NCBI GenBank assembly: GCA_965218715.1
Contig: CBDCLY010000012.1
Coordinates: forward strand, 1 to 63,892
DNA: 63,892 nucleotides
From: CBDCLY01 sp965218715
GTDB taxonomy: Bacteria > Bacteroidota > Bacteroidia > Flavobacteriales_E > Vicingaceae
Direction of reading: 5' to 3'
Made by a program: the position numbers and the translations under genes. The notes beneath the pieces were generated by a model that had not been told where the DNA came from, did not search any database, and saw only the letters and a program-made list of their open reading frames with translations. This document shows positions 61,366 to 63,892 of this stretch, one piece after another (within the stretch, counting starts at the first letter, position 1; every line of letters starts with the position of its first letter).

Positions 61366-62910
61366 TTAAGCCAAAGGTAATTTTATGTGGAATGTACTTC
61401 CTTTCTTCAATTCAGATTCTACACTAATCTGTCCTTCAAGTCGATCAATTATTTCTTTTACATAATGCAATCCCAATCCAAAACCTTTCACCTTATGTAA
61501 ATCCCTTGACTCTTTCTGTAAAAGCGATCAAATACATGTTTTAGTGTTTCATCATCCATCCCTATTCCTTCATCTTGGATAGCAATGCTTATATAATTTC
61601 CTTCAATCGTACTTTCTATTTGAATTTTAAAAGCATTTTCAGAATAATTAATCGCATTGGATATGATGTTTCTAAACGCATTGTATAAGTGCATTCGATC
61701 AGCAACAACTATATGTCTATCTGCCTTCAATTTTAAATCAAATTGCCCAGATTCTTCCGCTGCTTTTAATTTGAAATTTTCTAACAATTCCTTAAGGATT
61801 TGATGAACATCAACTTCTTCCAGATTCAACTCAAATTCATTTTGCTCAAATTTTGCCAAACTTAATACACGCTCAATTTGATCATTCATTCTTGTGTTTT
61901 CTTTTTTAATAATGGAACCAAAATGTTCTATTTGCTTTTTTTCAGAAATCATTTTGGGATGCAACATGGAGTCAACAGCCAAGGAAATGGTTGCTATCGG
62001 AGTTTTAAATTCATGGGTCATGTTGTTGATGGAAATCGGCCTTAACTTGAGATATTTTTTTCTGCTTAAGAATTGATCTTATGGTGAACAAGAAGGTGAA
62101 GAAGAGGATTAAAGTCAGCACTATTGCGCTAATTAAAGACCACCAAATGGATTCGATAACACGTTTTGTTCTTTCTGAAAATTGAAGATTTAATATTCCA
62201 CCATTTTCACTTTCATCTTTTAAAATCCTAGTAGCATAAACTTTATTGTCATTGAATCCGCTTAAGCTAGTTCCTTTAATTACTGAATCATTACTTGGGT
62301 CAATCACCCAATAATTGTAATCCATCTCTTGAAAGCCTTTCTCGCTTAAATTTTGATTGATAATAGAGTCTAAGTTCAGTTTGGACAATCGCTCTTCTAG
62401 ACTGATGTCTCTAAAAGCAAAATCCAAGGCAATTCTGTTGACTGCTTTATCAAGTTTATTCTTTTTATACACGAAATAATCGATCAATTTGCTCGAATCA
62501 AGCGACTCAAAAACAAAGCCTTCATCAGGTTCAGAATGTTCAATAATGATCTGATCAATATTGGAGCTGATGATGCTAACATTTTTCTGAATTATTCTTT
62601 TTTTCCTAGGTTGATTTTTCCTCGTTTTTCCATCTACCTTTACCGTGTAGGTGTAATCTTCACGATGATTTTCTTTTGGGCCTTTGGCTTTTATTTCTGC
62701 ATGAATTTCATTGGCGTCTTGAATAAATACAAAGGCTTCTCTGTCCTCCAATTGATCTTGGATAGCAGCTAGGGTTTTTTGAACATCTTGGTCAAAGGCT
62801 TTCATGTTCTCCAAAGCTTTTAATCGAATCCAATACGCTTGAAGGCCTATAATGCCTAGAAAGGATATGCACATTAAGAATACGATTAAGCTAATTACAC
62901 GATTGTTCAC
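61366..62910 (-). CDS. Sensor histidine kinase, two frameshifts
   Basis: Repaired length 514 residues. TM1 (about 8-28), a periplasmic sensing domain of about 210 residues, TM2 (about 255-280), the H box MTHEFKTPIATIS, the N box FRNIISNAINYS, G1 DEGIGMDD, and finally G2 GFGLGLHYVKE. The frame breaks at 62031-62032 (GG, one G extra; repair gives ADFINNMTHEF) and at the CCC run near 61503 (one base missing; repair gives RKSQGDLHKVKGFGLGL). The stop is then at 61366. GTG start at 62910. It forms an operon with the response regulator. Confidence 0.88.
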
Positions 62911-62948
62911 AGGGTAAAGTTAGGCCATGATATAATTAATCTAAAACA

Positions 62949-62966
62949 CTTTAACTTTTCTTTAAC
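62949..62966 (+). promoter_or_regulatory. 11-bp direct repeat CTTTAAC in the divergent spacer
   Basis: CTTTAAC at 62949-62955 and again at 62960-62966, 11 bases apart, the pattern of an OmpR-family half-site pair. It is between the kinase start and the divergent T9SS gene, near a TTTG (62971-62974) and a weak -7 (CATCTTTG, 62999-63006) of the plus-strand gene. Confidence 0.5.
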
Positions 62967-63038
62967 TCTTTTTGGCAGAACCTTAAGATGAAATGCATCA
63001 TCTTTGAAGGAGATTTGTTGAAACTAAAATTTAGAATC

Positions 63039-63892
63039 ATGAAAAAAGCAATCAGTTTAGCCTTAATCATTGGAATAGGAATTACATCGATGATGGCTCA
63101 AGAAAAGGAAAAAACATACCGCGTTAAAGTAATTAAAGACGAGAACGGAAAGAAAACAGAGTTGGATACCAGTTTTGGAGGGTCAGAATCTGAGCAAGTG
63201 AAAAAGATATTAAAGGAGCATGGAATCGACTGGGAGCAAAAAGGAAATTCCTTCCATTACGATACAGAATCTAATGAGAATGGCGAGGAAAAAAAGGTTT
63301 TTATTAAGGTAATGAAAGAACTTAAGGACGGAAAACTGGAAGGAGAAGATATAAAGGTGCTTCATTTTGATGGCAAATCTGAAGATGGTGAAGAACATGA
63401 AATTGATGTAGAAGTGATCATGGATGGTTTAGATCAACATAAAGTCATAAGAAAACACCTTGAGAAGGGGGATGGAGAAGGCGCTGAGGTTTTCATCTTT
63501 AAAAGTGATGGAAGCGATTCTGGCGAGAATGAATTCATTTTCGAACATAGTGAAGAGAATTTGAAGGGAAAAAAGATAGTGATGAAATCAATGTTGGACC
63601 AAGATGGAAATGACATAGGAGGCGAGAGAATCATTGTTGAAAGTTTTGAAAATGTGATGCTGATTGTTCGCAAAGGCGAAGGAAATTCTGATCAACCTAA
63701 AAATGGAAAAACCCTACCAGAATCCATTGAAGATCCAGCCATTGAAAACATGAGTATTGAAAAGTTGAAATTGTTCCCTAATCCTAGTAATGGCAATTTT
63801 ACAATCAATTTCAAGGCAAAGGAAGAAAGAGATTTTCAATTGAACATTATGGATACTAAAGGAAGTAAAGTTTATGAAAAAGACTTGAACAA
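63039..63892 (+). CDS. Acidic secreted protein with T9SS sorting domain (cut by window end)
   Basis: At least 284 residues; the end lies outside the window. A signal peptide (MKKAISLALIIGIGITSMMAQ), a highly charged body rich in Lys, Asp and Glu, and the start of a type A T9SS sorting domain (KLKLFPNPSNGNFTINF). Function is unknown. It is divergent from the two-component operon and is a natural candidate target of it. Confidence 0.75.
   Translation, partial: MKKAISLALIIGIGITSMMAQEKEKTYRVKVIKDENGKKTELDTSFGGSESEQVKKILKEHGIDWEQKGNSFHYDTESNENGEEKKVFIKVMKELKDGKLEGEDIKVLHFDGKSEDGEEHEIDVEVIMDGLDQHKVIRKHLEKGDGEGAEVFIFKSDGSDSGENEFIFEHSEENLKGKKIVMKSMLDQDGNDIGGERIIVESFENVMLIVRKGEGNSDQPKNGKTLPESIEDPAIENMSIEKLKLFPNPSNGNFTINFKAKEERDFQLNIMDTKGSKVYEKDLN

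Noticed and set aside
166..62032. Programmed frameshifting as the cause of the breaks
   Set aside because: The breaks differ in type and direction, affect unrelated genes, and do not share a slippery site with a downstream structure.
1..63892. CRISPR arrays, insertion sequences or prophage
   Set aside because: No regular spaced repeats, transposase motifs or phage structural genes were seen. The only recombinase is the housekeeping Xer.

Overview
The window is about 64 kb of AT-rich chromosome from a member of the Bacteroidota, probably order Flavobacteriales (order inferred, not proven). The support is: several secreted proteins with type IX secretion (T9SS) C-terminal sorting domains; promoter elements of the Bacteroidota TAnnTTTG type; a GSIII-type glutamine synthetase; a fused SecDF; a DUF3467 gene directly after rpoC; and no Shine-Dalgarno sequence before the starts I checked. 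I see no insertion sequence, prophage or CRISPR array.

Layout. 1-3.1 kb: the end of malate dehydrogenase, convergent with an FG-GAP/T9SS cargo gene. 3.2-12.1 kb: secDF, tatA-like, a Ca2+/Na+ antiporter, GSIII and a PorE-like OmpA protein. 12.1-24 kb: a dense plus-strand series with purM, prfA, pyrF, DUF2851, PspC, a K+ channel, an RmlD-like reductase, an AgcS symporter, a lipoprotein, an HhH protein, apt, acyl-CoA dehydrogenase and rpsU. 24.1-38.8 kb: the translation/transcription core, with a Xer recombinase, hpf, four tRNAs, tuf, tRNA-Trp, secE, nusG, rplK, rplA, rplJ, rplL, rpoB, rpoC and DUF3467. 38.9-46.9 kb: two small minus-strand genes, then a two-gene accessory unit made of a short YD-motif/T9SS-sorting protein and a 2112-residue SpvB/FG-GAP/RHS protein with a distinct C-terminal tip. 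46.9-63.9 kb: mostly minus-strand envelope and metabolic genes (DinB family, PepSY-like, M28 peptidase, DUF2752, patatin/barrel protein, BtuF-like, cystathionine beta-synthase, LolE-type permease, NamZ, DUF2807 adhesin-like) and a two-component system divergent from a T9SS cargo gene that runs off the window.

Two things stand out. First, seven genes carry ten single-step reading-frame breaks, nearly all at short homopolymers, and undoing them restores full-length products of normal family size. This looks like base-level assembly error rather than pseudogenes. Second, the RHS unit at 40.0-46.9 kb looks like a surface or secreted polymorphic effector whose T9SS sorting signal sits on a separate small partner protein. 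Its C-terminal tip has a His-then-Cys arrangement like circularly permuted NlpC/P60 (LRAT/YiiX-like) enzymes. This is the best candidate for an undescribed system here.

Regulatory features of note are a 16-bp perfect hairpin between rplL and rpoB (likely attenuator), an 11-bp-spaced direct repeat between the two-component genes and the T9SS cargo gene, a near-palindrome inside the cbs promoter, and a Xer start codon that directly follows the rpsU terminator.
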